A DNA stretch of 64,000 bases from Helcococcus massiliensis (GTDB taxonomy: Bacteria; Bacillota; Clostridia; Tissierellales; Peptoniphilaceae): positions 186,001 through 250,000 of the forward strand of contig NZ_OGVE01000003.1 in the NCBI RefSeq assembly GCF_900258485.1, read 5' to 3'. Under the pieces are notes generated by a model. It did no database searches and was not told the DNA's origin. It saw only the letters and a list, made by a program, of their open reading frames with translations. Shown here one piece after another: positions 36,392 through 45,592 of the stretch. Each line of letters opens with the position of its first letter. Position 1 is the first letter of the stretch. The position numbers and the translations under genes were made by a program.

Positions 36392-38369
36392 ATTCTGAGA
36401 ATTCTTTTTCTCTTTCTTTTTCCCAAGCATCTCTGATTTGTTGATATTCTTCAGTTGTTACAAGTTCAGTTCTTAATTTTCTTCCCTTGTATTTGTGTGA
36501 AGCTAAACCAACTTGTGAGTATGGTCCTTCTAGTGGTTCTAATTTAGATACAATTTCACCTCTTGAAGCCATTTGACCTGGTAAGTATAATTTATTAGCT
36601 ATTAACCAAGCATCTGCCTTAGCAAATAATTCATATCTCTTGTCTAAGTCTTCTACTTCATTTTTAGCTTCTTGATATAATTTTTCGTATTGTGTAAATC
36701 CTACTTTTTCTTTAATATCTGCATTGTCAGGATCGGTACCCAATCCGATATTTACCATGTATGAACCTTCTGTTGTAGAAAATGTTTGTGCAAATGTTTG
36801 TGGGTCGTTATAGTCTGGGCCCCATCCTGAGAATGTTGAGATATCATAATCAACTGCTGCAGGATCTTCGTTACGGAAGGCAACGTTGTAAACAGTTGCT
36901 TCTGGAGCCATTACTAATTCTACAATGATTTTTCCATCTGTATTTGCTTCTACTGATTGTTTTAATGAGTTAGCTTGTTTTACTAAAGCGTCACTTGTTT
37001 CTAAAACTAGGTAGTCTAAGTGTACTGGGAATTCGATACCTTCTTTTTCAGCTGCTGCTAAAAATTCTAGTGCTTTATCCTTGTTTAACCATGGATCTTG
37101 TGCGTCATCTAGTACTACTTCTTCACCTGTTAATTCTTTGTATTCTTTTTCTACTAAGTCGTAGTATGGTTTACCATCTTTTGTTGTAGCAGCTTCTGGG
37201 AAGTTGTTCACGTTTCTTAATGTTCCCTTAGCTACTTCTTCAGCTGTATTTACAGCTAAGTAAGCTGTTCTATCAAATGCAGCTTGGAATGCTTTTCTAA
37301 AGTTTAAGTTTTGAATAGCATTTCTTGTGTTTTCTCTCTTAGCTTCGTCTTGAGCATATCCTGTTAGATTGAATGATTGTCTGTTATAGTTCATCAATAC
37401 ACCAAATACTGAAGCGTTTGGTTGTGATTCTCTTACATATTCTTTATATTGTTCTTTAACTTGACTATAGTCTTTCCAGTTAGCTCTTAGGCCCATTGAT
37501 GGGTATGTTCCATTTTCGAAACCTGTCTTGATTGAGTATGGATCTTCACCATTGTCGTAGATTTCTGTAATTTTCTTGATAAATACATTGTCTACATCCC
37601 AATATTGTTCGTTTTTAATAATAACGATTGATGATTTTGAGTCAAATGATTCTAATACATATGCACCATTATATAAGATTGAATCTGGTGATGTTGAACC
37701 AAAGCTACAATTTTCTGGGTTTGGTGCACCTAATTTACATCCTGTACCTTGACCTTCTAAGAATTTTTGGTTAATAGGCATTAATATGTTGTAAGTTGTA
37801 AAGTCTAAGAAGAATGGTGTTGGTTTTTCTAATGTATAAACTAAGGTTTGATCATCTACAGCTTTTATACCAACTTTTTCCCATGCTTCATCAGAAAAGT
37901 CTGAGTTTAAATATTCTGTATAACCTTTTATAACACCTTGAACAAGTTCATTTACACCTGATTTAAATTCTGCAGCGTGTCTTAAACCTGTAACAAAGTC
38001 TTGAGCTTTAACATCTTCATATTCTTCTTGGTTAGATGTTACCCATTTAATACCTGATTTTAGTTTGAAAGTATATTCTGTTTTATCTGCACTTTCTTCT
38101 ACAGATTCTGCTAGAGCTGGTACTAATTTACCTACTCTATCATTTTCCATTAAACCATCTACAAAGTTAGCATTGTATGCGTGGTCTGGGTTTTTGTTTG
38201 TAACAACGTAGTCCATTGATGCTAACGCGTTATTACCAGCCATTGTTAGCTCGTCTTGATACTCTACATTTTTCCCTGTTGAGCTTCCGCCACCACTTGG
38301 GGAACAAGCTACTAGAAATACCATTACTAGAGCTAATAATAATGAAAGAGTTCTTTTTGTTCTACTCAT
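36390..38369 (-). CDS. oppA: Oligopeptide-binding lipoprotein (OppA/AmiA type)
   Basis: This 659-residue protein has a lipoprotein signal peptide with the lipobox LVACS (Cys at about residue 22), so it is anchored on the outer face of the membrane. The rest is a family 5 solute-binding protein (SBP_bac_5) that captures peptides. Visible segments are YTFKLKSGIKWVTSNQEEYEDV, FVTGLRHAAEF, FRKAFQAAFDRTAYL, and DISTFSGWGPDYNDPQTFAQ near the C-terminal third. The length of 659 agrees with streptococcal AmiA. It is the first gene of the operon, with a very good promoter at 38422-38450 and a read-through hairpin behind it. Confidence 0.95.
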   Translation of the reverse strand: MSRTKRTLSLLLALVMVFLVACSPSGGGSSTGKNVEYQDELTMAGNNALASMDYVVTNKNPDHAYNANFVDGLMENDRVGKLVPALAESVEESADKTEYTFKLKSGIKWVTSNQEEYEDVKAQDFVTGLRHAAEFKSGVNELVQGVIKGYTEYLNSDFSDEAWEKVGIKAVDDQTLVYTLEKPTPFFLDFTTYNILMPINQKFLEGQGTGCKLGAPNPENCSFGSTSPDSILYNGAYVLESFDSKSSIVIIKNEQYWDVDNVFIKKITEIYDNGEDPYSIKTGFENGTYPSMGLRANWKDYSQVKEQYKEYVRESQPNASVFGVLMNYNRQSFNLTGYAQDEAKRENTRNAIQNLNFRKAFQAAFDRTAYLAVNTAEEVAKGTLRNVNNFPEAATTKDGKPYYDLVEKEYKELTGEEVVLDDAQDPWLNKDKALEFLAAAEKEGIEFPVHLDYLVLETSDALVKQANSLKQSVEANTDGKIIVELVMAPEATVYNVAFRNEDPAAVDYDISTFSGWGPDYNDPQTFAQTFSTTEGSYMVNIGLGTDPDNADIKEKVGFTQYEKLYQEAKNEVEDLDKRYELFAKADAWLIANKLYLPGQMASRGEIVSKLEPLEGPYSQVGLASHKYKGRKLRTELVTTEEYQQIRDAWEKEREKEFSE

Positions 38370-38421
38370 AATATCCTCCTAAGTATTTTATAGAAATCCT
38401 AAATTTTCTATATTGTTAATT

Positions 38422-38450
38422 AGTATAGTAAAATTTTATTTGTCTGTCAA
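38422..38450 (-). promoter_or_regulatory. Strong sigma-A promoter of the oppA operon
   Basis: On the minus strand a perfect TTGACA, 17 bp and TATACT lie about 52 bp upstream of the oppA ATG, preceded by an A/T-rich stretch. The rest of the gap 38370-38741 holds the proS terminator and no other clear signal. Confidence 0.85.
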
Positions 38451-38696
38451 AAAAAATATATTATTTTATGAAAATATTTTTGATTTTTTTCATCACTATT
38501 TTAAATATTCATAATTGTATTTAGATGATTGCATAAAGTAATCTTCTAAACTCAAGTGTTTTAGCATTTTAAATAAATTAGTCTTATAAATATATATTAC
38601 TTACATTTTCGCAATATATGTATAAAAATACAAATAATGTATATAAGTCATTTTTGTAACATTAACCTTTCTAACTATTTCAAGTCAATAAACGCA

Positions 38697-38733
38697 AAAC
38701 ACCCCATCTATTCTATATAGATGAAGTGTTTTA
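38697..38733 (-). terminator. Rho-independent terminator of proS
   Basis: A hairpin with AAAACAC/GTGTTTT outer arms and ATCTAT/ATAGAT inner arms begins just after the proS stop. Confidence 0.75.
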
Positions 38734-38741
38734 AGCAAGAT

Positions 38742-40427
38742 CTATAGAAGTTCTAAAACTTCTTTATAGTCCATATTTTTATTTTCTTTTTCTTTTCTTG
38801 TTGAGTATTCAACTATGCCTTGGCTAGCATCCCTTCCTACTGTAATCCTATGAGGAATACCGATTAAATCTCTATCCTTAAATTTAACCCCAGGTCTTTC
38901 ATTCCTATCATCAAGTAGAACTTCTACTCCTCTATCAGTCAATTCTTGATAGATTTTTTCAGCCAAGTCAACTTGATCTTGATCATTATGCTTTACGATT
39001 GTAATAATTACCCTATAAGGAGCTAGGTTTTCTGGCCATATAATACCATCTTCGTCATGGTTTTGTTCCACAATAGCAGTCACTGACCTTGTGATACCTA
39101 TACCATATGAACCCATTACAAAGTAATTTTCCTTACCATTTTCATCTAAGAATGTTGCATGTAATGGCTTAGAATACTTTTCACCTAATTGGAAGATATT
39201 ACCAACTTCTATACCTCTGGCAAATTCTAATTTTTCTCCATTTGGTCCTAGGTCAGTTTCTTCTATCATCAATAAGTCTTCTACAACTTCCGCTTCAAAG
39301 TCTCTACCATAATTTACATTTATATAGTGAGCATCAGCCTTGTTTGCTCCTACTACAAAGTTTGTCATTTGACTTATTCTTGAATCTATTAGCAGTTTTA
39401 CCTTATCGCTAAGACCGATAGGTCCTGTAAAACCAGCTGGTCCACCAGTTATTTCTTCTATATCTTGATCGCTCATCATTTCTATTTCGTTTTCTGAAAT
39501 TCCTACATAGTTTAAAAACTTATTCATATTAAGTTCTCTATTTCCAGGAACTAAAACAATAAAGTATTGGTCTTCAGCCTTTAGAGCTATAGCTTTTGCC
39601 ATTTTTTCTCTAGGAATGGATGTGAAGTTTTCTAACTCTTCCATGGTCTTTACATTTGGTGTAGAGATTTCTTCCATTTCTTTCGCTTCTTCTTTATCAG
39701 TTATTTGGTAAGTAACTGCAGCTTTTTCATCAGTTGCTGCATAGTCTGATTGGTCAGAATAAACAATGATACCTTCACCAGTTTCTGCCATGGCTATAAA
39801 TTCATGGGAAACTCCTGTCCCCATAAGACCTGAATCACCTTCTACAACCCTGTAGTCTATGCCCATTCTATCAAAGATATATTCGTATGCCTTCCACATG
39901 TTTTGGTAGGACGCTTCCAAACCTGCTTGGTCCTTATCAAAACTATAGGCATCTTTCATGGTAAATTCTCTGGCCCTATTTATACCAAATCTTGGTCTTT
40001 TTTCATCCCTATATTTGGTTTGTATTTGGTAAATATTTAATGGTAATTGCTTGTATGATTTTAATTCATCCCTCACAAGGGTTGTGAAATATTCTTCTGC
40101 TGTAGGTCCAAGGCAAAAATCTCTGTTGTTTCTGTCTTTTAACCTAAACATTTCTTCGCCAAACTTATCCCATCTACCGGATTCAACCCAGATTTCTTGT
40201 GGTTGAAGAGCAGACATCAAAACTTCTTGTCCATCAAATTTGTCCATTCCTTCCCTAACTAGGTTTTCAATCTTTCTTATAACCCTATATCCTAATGGTA
40301 GGTAGGAATAAATACCTGAAGCTGATTTTCTTATCATACCAGCCCTTAAAAGAAGTCTATGTGATGCAATTTCTGCATCTTGTGGATCTTCTTTTAAAGT
40401 TGGCATATAAAATTTATTCATTCTCAT
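38742..40427 (-). CDS. proS: Prolyl-tRNA synthetase (bacterial type with editing insertion)
   Basis: This 561-residue class II synthetase charges tRNA-Pro. The N-terminal catalytic part holds motif 1 around SASGIYSYLPLGYRVIRKIE, and motif 2 with KYRDEKRPRFGINRAREFTM (read in part). The INS editing domain (about 225-385), which clears Ala-tRNA-Pro, includes VPGNRELNMNKFL and GGPAGFTGPIGL. Motif 3 is in NYFVMGSYGIGITRSVTAIVEQ (part), and the anticodon domain follows to the end. The size fits the long bacterial form. Its ATG overlaps the tex stop by one base (TAATG), so tex and proS are coupled. A second ATG lies two codons on and cannot be ruled out. Confidence 0.97.
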   Translation of the reverse strand: MRMNKFYMPTLKEDPQDAEIASHRLLLRAGMIRKSASGIYSYLPLGYRVIRKIENLVREGMDKFDGQEVLMSALQPQEIWVESGRWDKFGEEMFRLKDRNNRDFCLGPTAEEYFTTLVRDELKSYKQLPLNIYQIQTKYRDEKRPRFGINRAREFTMKDAYSFDKDQAGLEASYQNMWKAYEYIFDRMGIDYRVVEGDSGLMGTGVSHEFIAMAETGEGIIVYSDQSDYAATDEKAAVTYQITDKEEAKEMEEISTPNVKTMEELENFTSIPREKMAKAIALKAEDQYFIVLVPGNRELNMNKFLNYVGISENEIEMMSDQDIEEITGGPAGFTGPIGLSDKVKLLIDSRISQMTNFVVGANKADAHYINVNYGRDFEAEVVEDLLMIEETDLGPNGEKLEFARGIEVGNIFQLGEKYSKPLHATFLDENGKENYFVMGSYGIGITRSVTAIVEQNHDEDGIIWPENLAPYRVIITIVKHNDQDQVDLAEKIYQELTDRGVEVLLDDRNERPGVKFKDRDLIGIPHRITVGRDASQGIVEYSTRKEKENKNMDYKEVLELL

Positions 40428-42556
40428 TATTGCTTAATTCCTTTCATACTTAGGCCAACCTGCCCTCTATTTTTATCAATTTTTATAATTTCAACATCTA
40501 CTATATCTGATACTTGTAATACTTCTGAAGGATGTTTGATATATTTGTCAGAAATCTCAGAAATATGCACCAAGCCATCATTTTTAATACCTATATCAAC
40601 AAAGGCACCAAAGTCTACTACGTTTCTAACAGTTCCTTTTAACTTCATACCTACTTGTAAGTCGTCGATGGATAAGACGTCTGACCTTAATATAGCTTTT
40701 GGCATATCTTCTCTTGGGTCTCTACCCGGTTTTTTCAACTCTTGGATGATATCCTTTAAGGTAGGTTCTCCAACTTCTAATTCTTCAGCTAATTCTTTCA
40801 CATTAATCTTGTCAAGGTCTAAATCTTTCACCTTGCTTGCAATTTCATATGATTCTGGGTGAACACCTGTGTTATCTAGCGGATTATCACCATCAGCTAT
40901 TCTTAAGAAACCGGCTGCCTGTTCAAATGTTTTAGGTCCTAGACCTTTTACCTTCTTTAATTCTTGTCTGTTTGCAAATCTTCCATTTTCAGTCCTGTAG
41001 TCTAAGATATTTTTAGACACCTTTGAAGATAAGCCTGATACATAAGACAATAAGGAAACTGATGCCGTATTTAAGTTTACACCAACTAGATTTACAGAGT
41101 CTTCAACTACATTTCCTAAAGTTTCTTCCAAGGCTTTTTGGTTAACATCATGTTGGTATTGGCCAACACCGATATGTTTAGGATCTATCTTTACCAATTC
41201 AGCTAAAGGATCTTGGATACGTCTAGCTATGGAAACAGCCCCTCTAACCGTAACATCCTTATCTGGGAATTCTTCCTTAGCAATTTTTGATGCTGAATAA
41301 ACTGAGGCACCTGATTCATTTACAATTGTGTAAAACACTTCTCTATCAAAGCTATTTTCATTTAACATCTTTGCTACTACCGCTTCTGTTTCTCTTGAAG
41401 CTGTACCATTACCTATAGCAACAAGCGAAACCTTATATTTATCTATAAGCTCTAGCATTATCTTAATTGAACCTTCAACATCTTCTTTTGGAGGAACTGG
41501 ATAAATAATTGTGTCGAATAATAGATCACCTAATTCTGAAACAATTACTAGCTTACAACCAGTCCTATATGCCGGGTCTATACCCATTACTACAGTCTCC
41601 TTTATAGGAGCTTGCATTAGATAAGGCTTTAAGTTTTTAGCAAAAACTTCTATAGCCTGTTGGTCTGCTTTTTCTGTAAGTTCAGCTCTGATTTCATTTT
41701 CTACAGAAGGGAATAACAAACGTTTGTAGCCATCTTCAACAGCTTCAAATATATATTGGTAATTTTCTGCAGCCTTGTCCTTTTGGATACTTCTAGTAAT
41801 AAAGGCAATGTTAGCTTCATCTGTCAAGTTTACATTCACCTTTAGATATCCTAGTTTTTCACCCCTATTTATAGCTAAAACTCTGTGAGAAGGAATTTTG
41901 GAAATTTTTTCTTCAAAGTCAAAATATTGAGCAAAAGTATTAGCCACTTCCATTTCTTCTTGATTATCTTCATCTATTTTAGCCAACTTAGAAGTTATAG
42001 TTCCTCTTCTTTCAGCGTCTGACCTAAGTATATTTCTAAATACAGTAGCATCTGACACTAATTCAGCCAAAATATCCTTGGCACCATTAACGGCATCCTC
42101 TACAGTTTCAACTTCATCTGTTAGGTACTTTTCTGCCTCTTCTGTTATACTTGGACTTCCTTCTTTCCAGGTTAGAATAAAGTTTGATAAAGGTTCCAAA
42201 CCTTTTTCCTTAGCCTTTGTTGCCCTGGTTTGTCTCTTTTGCTTGTAAGGTCTATAAATATCCTCTACATCTTTAAGAGTTTCTGCTGCTTGTATTTCTT
42301 TCATTAAAGCATCTGTCATCTTATCTTGGTTTTCAATAGAAGAAATAACCTCTTCTTTCCTGCTTTCAAGATTTCTTAAGTAGGATAATTTATCTTCCAA
42401 GTCTCTTAAAACCTCGTCAGTCAGATTGCCAGTAACTTCTTTCCTATACCTAGCAATAAAAGGTATGGTGTTGCCTTCGTCTATTAAATCTATGGTTTTT
42501 TCAACCTGACTTTCCCTAATATTTAATTCTTCAGCTATTTTTTTTATTATATCCAT
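40427..42556 (-). CDS. tex: Tex-family RNA-binding S1 protein
   Basis: This 709-residue protein has the Tex architecture. There is an N-terminal helical region (IPFIARYRKEVTGNLTDEVL), a YqgF/RNase H-like domain around MGIDPAYRTGCKLVIVSELG (about 330), a helix-hairpin-helix region with VGVNLNTASVSLLSYVSGLS and LKKVKGLGPKTFEQAAGFLR, and a C-terminal S1 RNA-binding domain GMKLKGTVRNVVDFGAFVDI. Tex proteins bind nucleic acids and are linked to transcription and ribosome functions; the exact role is not settled. It abuts prfB (1-bp overlap) and proS (1-bp overlap), making a translation-related operon. Confidence 0.95.
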   Translation of the reverse strand: MDIIKKIAEELNIRESQVEKTIDLIDEGNTIPFIARYRKEVTGNLTDEVLRDLEDKLSYLRNLESRKEEVISSIENQDKMTDALMKEIQAAETLKDVEDIYRPYKQKRQTRATKAKEKGLEPLSNFILTWKEGSPSITEEAEKYLTDEVETVEDAVNGAKDILAELVSDATVFRNILRSDAERRGTITSKLAKIDEDNQEEMEVANTFAQYFDFEEKISKIPSHRVLAINRGEKLGYLKVNVNLTDEANIAFITRSIQKDKAAENYQYIFEAVEDGYKRLLFPSVENEIRAELTEKADQQAIEVFAKNLKPYLMQAPIKETVVMGIDPAYRTGCKLVIVSELGDLLFDTIIYPVPPKEDVEGSIKIMLELIDKYKVSLVAIGNGTASRETEAVVAKMLNENSFDREVFYTIVNESGASVYSASKIAKEEFPDKDVTVRGAVSIARRIQDPLAELVKIDPKHIGVGQYQHDVNQKALEETLGNVVEDSVNLVGVNLNTASVSLLSYVSGLSSKVSKNILDYRTENGRFANRQELKKVKGLGPKTFEQAAGFLRIADGDNPLDNTGVHPESYEIASKVKDLDLDKINVKELAEELEVGEPTLKDIIQELKKPGRDPREDMPKAILRSDVLSIDDLQVGMKLKGTVRNVVDFGAFVDIGIKNDGLVHISEISDKYIKHPSEVLQVSDIVDVEIIKIDKNRGQVGLSMKGIKQ

Positions 42557-43681
42557 TAGTCCTTCTCTACTTCTTTCATATTTAAATAACTATTTATAAA
42601 CTGGTCTAAATCGCCATCCATTACCTTATCCACTGTTCCAACTTCATAGTTTGTACGGTGGTCCTTGACTAAGGTGTAGGGTTGGAATACATAAGACCTG
42701 ATTTGAGATCCCCAAGTGATTTGAGAATACTTCCCTTGAATATCCTCTATCTTCTCTTTGTGCTCTTCTTCTTTGATTTGAACAAGTTTAGCCTTCAGCA
42801 TATTCATAGCTTGGGCCCTATTTTGGATTTGAGACCTCTCATTTTGACTTGATACTGTAACTCCTGTAGGCAAGTGGGTAATCCTAACTGCTGAGTCAGT
42901 AGTATTTACGTGTTGACCACCAGCCCCAGATGCTCTGTAGGTGTCTATCTTCAAATCTTTTTCTTCTATTTCAATATCTGTATCATCATCAAGCTCAGGA
43001 TAAACATCAACCGATGCGAATGATGTATGCCTTCTAGCATTAGAATCGAAAGGAGATATTCTAACCAGTCTGTGGACTCCTTTTTCTGATTTTAAATGAC
43101 CATACACATAAGACCCTGAGACCATCATGGTTACAGATTTTATTCCTCCTGCATCTTCATTATGTAGCTCGGTAACAGTATACTTGTATGATTTCGATTC
43201 AAAATATCTTGTATACATTCTCATCAGCATTTGAGCCCAGTCTGTAGCCTCGAGACCTCCAGATCCAGCATTGATAGAAAATATTACATTATTTTTATCA
43301 TAAGGTCCTGATAATAAAGTTTTTGTATTTAACTTACTTATTTTGCTTTTAACTTCATTTAGGTCACTAGTGATGTCATCTTTCATATCAATGAATTCTT
43401 CAACACTCAAAAGGTCCATTATTTCAGCTATTGATGATAAAGATCCCTCCATTCGCCTATAATCTTCTATAGTGTCTCTTGTATCATTTATCTCAATCAT
43501 TGTTTTTTGAGCCTTCTCACTATCATCCCAGAAACCTTCTTGCATACTTTCTTTTTCAAGCCTTACTAGGTCTTTTTCCAATTGGGGAATGTCAAAGAGA
43601 CCTCCCTAATTTTTCTAGTGTATCTTGAAGCTCTTCTATTTCTTTTAATATTTCAAAACTTTCTATAGCAATCACTCCCAT
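42556..43681 (-). CDS. prfB: Peptide chain release factor 2, programmed +1 frameshift
   Basis: RF2 ends translation at UGA and UAA codons. The open frame from 43593 to 42556 gives the bulk of the protein, with SPF recognition residues in RISPFDSNARRHTSF and the catalytic GGQ in RASGAGGQHVNTTDSAVR. It lacks a normal start. Upstream, in the frame one base off, an ATG at 43679-43681 begins MGVIAIESFEILKEIEELQD and runs 29 codons to CTT TGA C at 43591-43597, preceded by AGGGAGG. Slippage at that site joins both parts into about 374 residues, normal for RF2. This is the known autoregulatory frameshift of prfB, not a broken gene. An in-frame GTG two codons later is an alternative start. Confidence 0.96.
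43591..43607 (-). promoter_or_regulatory. prfB: prfB frameshift site with internal Shine-Dalgarno
   Basis: On the minus strand AGGGAGG, three bases, then CTT TGA C. The UGA is read slowly when RF2 is scarce, and the ribosome slips +1 into the main frame. Confidence 0.95.
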
Positions 43682-43707
43682 CTTTAATATATTATAATCC
43701 ATCCTTA

Positions 43708-43737
43708 ATTATAGCAATTTAGCGACTTATTATCCAA
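43708..43737 (-). promoter_or_regulatory. Predicted promoter of the prfB-tex-proS operon
   Basis: TTGGAT, 18 bp and a perfect TATAAT preceded by TTGC lie on the minus strand, about 27 bp before the prfB start. Confidence 0.65.
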
Positions 43738-43799
43738 TAAAATGTTTTGTTTGTAAAGTTAGTTTATCTATAAAGTTAGTTTGAGTCCATAAATTACGT

Positions 43800-44015
43800 T
43801 TTAAGAATGCTTGGCCATGTAGGTTTTGGGGTTTTTGATTTATACATTTTTACTTTGGCCTGAATGTGATGAGGGTTTTGATGTTTTTGCGGAAACCTGC
43901 GTGACTTGGTTGGGATGAATGTCATGTGGGTTTTGGGGTTTTCGTGGAAACCATCATGACATTTGGCTCTAGGCGGTCATGTAGGTTTTGGCGTTTTTGT
44001 GGAAACCAGCATGAT
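43800..44015. repeat. Dyad repeat elements of locus B
   Basis: About four copies of a roughly 40-bp element stand in a row, with the pattern GTCATG-x-GGGTTTT, a T/G-rich loop, then GAAACCA-x-CATGA. The clearest are 43921-43960 (13-bp arms with two mismatches) and 43976-44013. Copies at about 43815 and 43868 are degenerate. The element ending at 44013 is nearly identical to the one at 30122-30160. The whole gap 43682-44789 has no gene. Confidence 0.85.
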
Positions 44016-44017
44016 GT

Positions 44018-44640
44018 CATGACTATTCCAACATTTCCTCTCCCTGACATGATTCCAACCCTCAGCTTTTCATGACTATTCCACCATTTCCTCTTCCTGT
44101 CATGATTCCAACCCTCAGCTTTTCATGACTATTCCACCATTTCCTCTTCCTGTCATGATTCCAACCCACAACTTTTCATGTTTATCTCACAATTCTCCAA
44201 ACCTGTCATGATTCCAAGCACCAGCTTTTCATGTTTACCCCACAACTTCCTCTTCCTGTCATGATTCCAAGCACCAGCTTTTCATGACTATTCCACCATT
44301 TCCTCTTCCTGTCATGATTCCAAGCACCAGCTTTTCATGACTATTCCACCATTTCCTCTTCCTGTCATGATTCCAACCCTCAGCTTTTCATGACTATTCC
44401 ACAACTTCCTCTTCCTGTCATGATTCCAACCCTCAGCTTTTCATGACTATTCCACAACTTCCTCTTCCTGTCATGATTCCAACCCTCAGCTTTTCATGAC
44501 TATTCCACAACTTCCTCTTCCTGTCATGATTCCAACCCTCAGCTTTTCATGACTATTCCACAACTTCCTCTTCCTGTCATGATTCCAATCATCAGCTTTT
44601 CATTTTATCTCACAACTCTCCAAGCCTGTCATGACTTCAT
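44018..44640. repeat. 53-bp tandem repeat array of locus B, about 11 full units
   Basis: The word CATGATTCC recurs at 44048, 44101, 44154, 44207, 44260, 44313, 44366, 44419, 44472, 44525 and 44578, exactly 53 bp apart. A final CATGACTTC follows at 44630 after a one-base deletion. Each typical unit holds two TCATGA palindromes 23 bp apart and a TTCCTCTTCCTG tail. Units differ at a few positions (CCCTCAGC, CCCACAAC, GCACCAGC), which shows several rounds of copying. There are no spacers and no long ORF. Confidence 0.97.
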
Positions 44641-44702
44641 CTTCCAACAAGTACTCTAAATAAAAATTTTCACACTATCTTGCACTTATTAATATATAAC
44701 GC

Positions 44703-44757
44703 AAAAACTGACCTCCTCCAAGTTGGTATTATATCCAACTTTTTGGGGCCAGTTTCA
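44703..44757 (-). terminator. Terminator of the secA-srtB operon
   Basis: A long hairpin has AAACTG.CC/GG.CAGTTT outer arms and AAGTTGG/CCAACTT inner arms, and on the minus strand it runs into TTTTTGCG. It lies 32 bp after the sortase stop, at the edge of the repeat locus. Confidence 0.7.
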
Positions 44758-44789
44758 AATCGCCTAATAGTTTTATAAACTATCTTATT

Positions 44790-45584
44790 TTATTTTTTCA
44801 AAACTGCATGAACTACAAATCTACCTATATCTTCAACGTTATCACATGTAGATAAGGTCAATAATTTATCATCAGGACCTATCTCTCCCTCATATCCATA
44901 ATCTACTTCAGATTTTTTAATAAGGTTGTTAGAGTATTTCACCCAATCTTCATCAGACATATCAAAACTTCTATAATCGTAATAAGCATCAATATAGTAA
45001 GCTGATATGATTTCATATTCTAAAACACCTTTTGGAGTAAATATTTCTATAGTCCTTGCTTTTCCGGTTTTTACAAATTCAGAATCAGCATATTGCTCTA
45101 ACTCTTTAAACATAGGAGCTAAACTAGAAGAAGCATTCGACATATTGTGACCATATATGGTTGTATTTCTGTCAGAAAAATCTGGTTTATTAGTTTCCTC
45201 TATAAAAATAGTTCCTGGTATAGAATACTGCTTATTTATATCTCTTCTTAAATAATAAGAGTTATCTTTGTAAACTATAGGATAATCAATATGAGTATCT
45301 TTAATATTAATATAAGCTTCAATATCAGAATTTTTCTTCTTTAAATTTTCAATTAACTTTTTAGAATTTTCATCCCTCAAAGCTTTCAACTCTTCTGGTG
45401 AAAGTTTTTTATCTTTATCCTTATTTACTACTTCTTCAAATATTTTTGAAGTTTCATTATAGTTTTGCTGAGCTTTATATCTACTATAATAGTAACTTCC
45501 AATTTGGTATAAATTATAAGCTATAAAAATCAAAAGCAAAATCTGGATAATTGTTAATATCCTATTTCTAGTTTTTTTCTTCAT
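44790..45584 (-). CDS. srtB: Class B sortase
   Basis: This 264-residue protein has one N-terminal membrane helix (about 10-30), a charged stalk and a sortase domain. The catalytic triad is visible as His in TIYGHNMSNAS, Cys in LLTLSTCDNVEDIG and Arg in GRFVVHAVLKK. The LSTCDN...GRF-VHA form and the long helix before the Arg strand (DMSDEDWVKYSNNLI) mark class B, whose members anchor proteins with NPQTN-like signals or, in Clostridia, S/N-P-x-T-G signals. No obvious class B substrate lies next to it. It starts only 8 bp after secA, so it is co-transcribed with the preprotein translocase ATPase. Confidence 0.93.
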   Translation of the reverse strand: MKKKTRNRILTIIQILLLIFIAYNLYQIGSYYYSRYKAQQNYNETSKIFEEVVNKDKDKKLSPEELKALRDENSKKLIENLKKKNSDIEAYINIKDTHIDYPIVYKDNSYYLRRDINKQYSIPGTIFIEETNKPDFSDRNTTIYGHNMSNASSSLAPMFKELEQYADSEFVKTGKARTIEIFTPKGVLEYEIISAYYIDAYYDYRSFDMSDEDWVKYSNNLIKKSEVDYGYEGEIGPDDKLLTLSTCDNVEDIGRFVVHAVLKK

Positions 45585-45592
45585 TTCTTCTC

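Noticed and set aside
42556-43581. prfB as a truncated or start-less gene
   Set aside because: The upstream 29-codon frame, internal AGGGAGG and CTT TGA C show a programmed frameshift.
44018-44640. Possible CRISPR array
   Set aside because: The period is regular, but almost the whole 53 bp is repeated, so there are no unique spacers, and no cas gene is in the window.
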